This document shows, piece by piece, positions 5,918 through 6,437 of a stretch of 6,437 nucleotides of DNA (position 1 is the stretch's first letter; each line of letters starts with the position of its first letter). The position numbers and the translations under genes were made by a program. The stretch spans positions 1-6,437 of the forward strand of contig JAFCBY010000086.1 of NCBI GenBank assembly GCA_017610485.1, in the 5' to 3' direction. The notes under the pieces are model-generated. The model was given only the letters and a program-made list of their open reading frames with translations, was not told where the DNA came from and did not search any database. This stretch comes from Candidatus Falkowiibacteriota bacterium (GTDB lineage: Archaea; Iainarchaeota; Iainarchaeia; Iainarchaeales; GCA-2688035).

Positions 5918-6437
5918 TCTTTTCCGCGATGGCAAAAATTGTGAGCCCCCAGCCCTTTCTCCCGATGAATTTGTCAAGCCTTTTTGGGTAGCGGTCTGAA
6001 ACAAGGTGGAAGAAAGTGCTTGTGTTGTGGATTGTGCCAAGCTTCTTTACCTCAAAGCCTGCTTCCTCGAGATACTCGGAAAGAAGCCTTTTGGTAAACC
6101 TGATTAGGTGGGTTTCCCCATAGTTTCGGCCGTCTCCAAAATTGTCCCAAAGCTTTTCGACCAGGGGAAAAAGGGAATGCCAGTTTTCAACAGTCAAATA
6201 AACCCTTTTTCCTTTTTTGAGGACTCGAAAAACCTCTTTCAGGGCTTTTTTTCCGTCAAGGCAGTGGTCCAAGACATCCCATGCAATAACCGCGTCAAAC
6301 TTCCTGTCCGGAAAGACAAGATTTTCGCCTGCACAGCTCAAAAAGCTCAGCCTCTTCAACCCCTTTTCCTTATTCACTTTGCCTGCAAACTCAATTGCCT
6401 GCTCGTTGAAGTCAACTCCAACTATGTCCAGGTCTGG
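5910..6437 (-). CDS. Class I SAM-dependent methyltransferase (N-terminus off window)
   Basis: This is a Methyltransf_11-like domain, open through the right edge with 175 residues visible. It begins inside the Rossmann fold: DIVGVDFNEQAIEFA (4-18), where D9 at the end of strand 2 should contact the SAM ribose. The glycine-rich motif I lies beyond the edge. FDAVIAWDVLDH (47-58) is strand 4 with the usual following DH, preceded by the AGENLVFPD loop (36-44). ALKEVFRVLKKGKRVYLTVEN is the conserved helix and strand 5 (key residues L66, V73, K77, E83), and a C-terminal EEAGFEVKKLGTI strand pair follows. A GTG at 6377 could be taken as a start but would delete the SAM-binding acidic residue, so the gene surely begins outside the window. 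It overlaps or abuts the glycosyltransferase start, which indicates one operon. The substrate is unknown; a sugar, lipid headgroup or quinone is possible, and the context favours an envelope component. Confidence 0.9.
   Translation of the reverse strand, partial: PDLDIVGVDFNEQAIEFAGKVNKEKGLKRLSFLSCAGENLVFPDRKFDAVIAWDVLDHCLDGKKALKEVFRVLKKGKRVYLTVENWHSLFPLVEKLWDNFGDGRNYGETHLIRFTKRLLSEYLEEAGFEVKKLGTIHNTSTFFHLVSDRYPKRLDKFIGRKGWGLTIFAIAEKSG

Noticed and set aside
5918..6040. N-terminal extension of the glycosyltransferase to ATG 6040
   Set aside because: It would overlap the methyltransferase by about 130 bp and add a Ser/Thr/Gln-rich leader before the first membrane helix. Starts at 5917 or 5908 fit the operon spacing.

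Overview
The window looks like part of a small-genome, gene-dense prokaryote chromosome, most likely archaeal and possibly of a DPANN-type lineage. That assignment is an inference. It rests on an archaeal-style IS200-like TnpA, a NosD-type beta-helix surface protein with sequon-rich rungs, oligo-T tracts at gene ends instead of hairpin terminators, and weak or absent Shine-Dalgarno sites. There is no rRNA or other marker gene to fix the taxonomy.

Layout. (1) Positions 1-~1080, minus strand: a large secreted-type protein, incomplete at both ends. Its C-terminus runs off the left edge, and its N-terminus is cut where a mobile element begins. It has parallel beta-helix (NosD-like) rungs followed by tandem Ig-like domains with a 77-residue (231-bp) period. 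(2) About 1090-1698, plus strand: a compact IS200/IS605-family element. It carries only a Y1 (HUH) transposase, tnpA, with a perfect 8-bp hairpin at its left end and three successive hairpins at its right end. (3) About 1699-3195, plus strand: a B12-binding-domain radical SAM enzyme whose first codons are missing at the right end of the element. (4) 3216-6437, minus strand: a tightly packed three-gene run read right to left. It consists of a class I SAM methyltransferase (N-terminus off the right edge), a GT-C/GT39-like integral membrane glycosyltransferase, and a second B12-binding radical SAM enzyme. The last two genes converge on gene (3), with 20 bp between the stop codons.

How the genes may work together. 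A methyltransferase, a polyprenyl-phosphate-type glycosyltransferase and B12-type radical SAM enzymes in one run suggest synthesis and decoration of a surface glycan, glycolipid or lipid. No substrate can be read from the sequence.

The most unusual point is the element junction. The genes on either side point away from the element, and both lack their 5' ends exactly there. A clean insertion into one gene cannot explain this. It implies IS-associated deletion, recombination between IS copies, or an assembly join made through a repeated IS.
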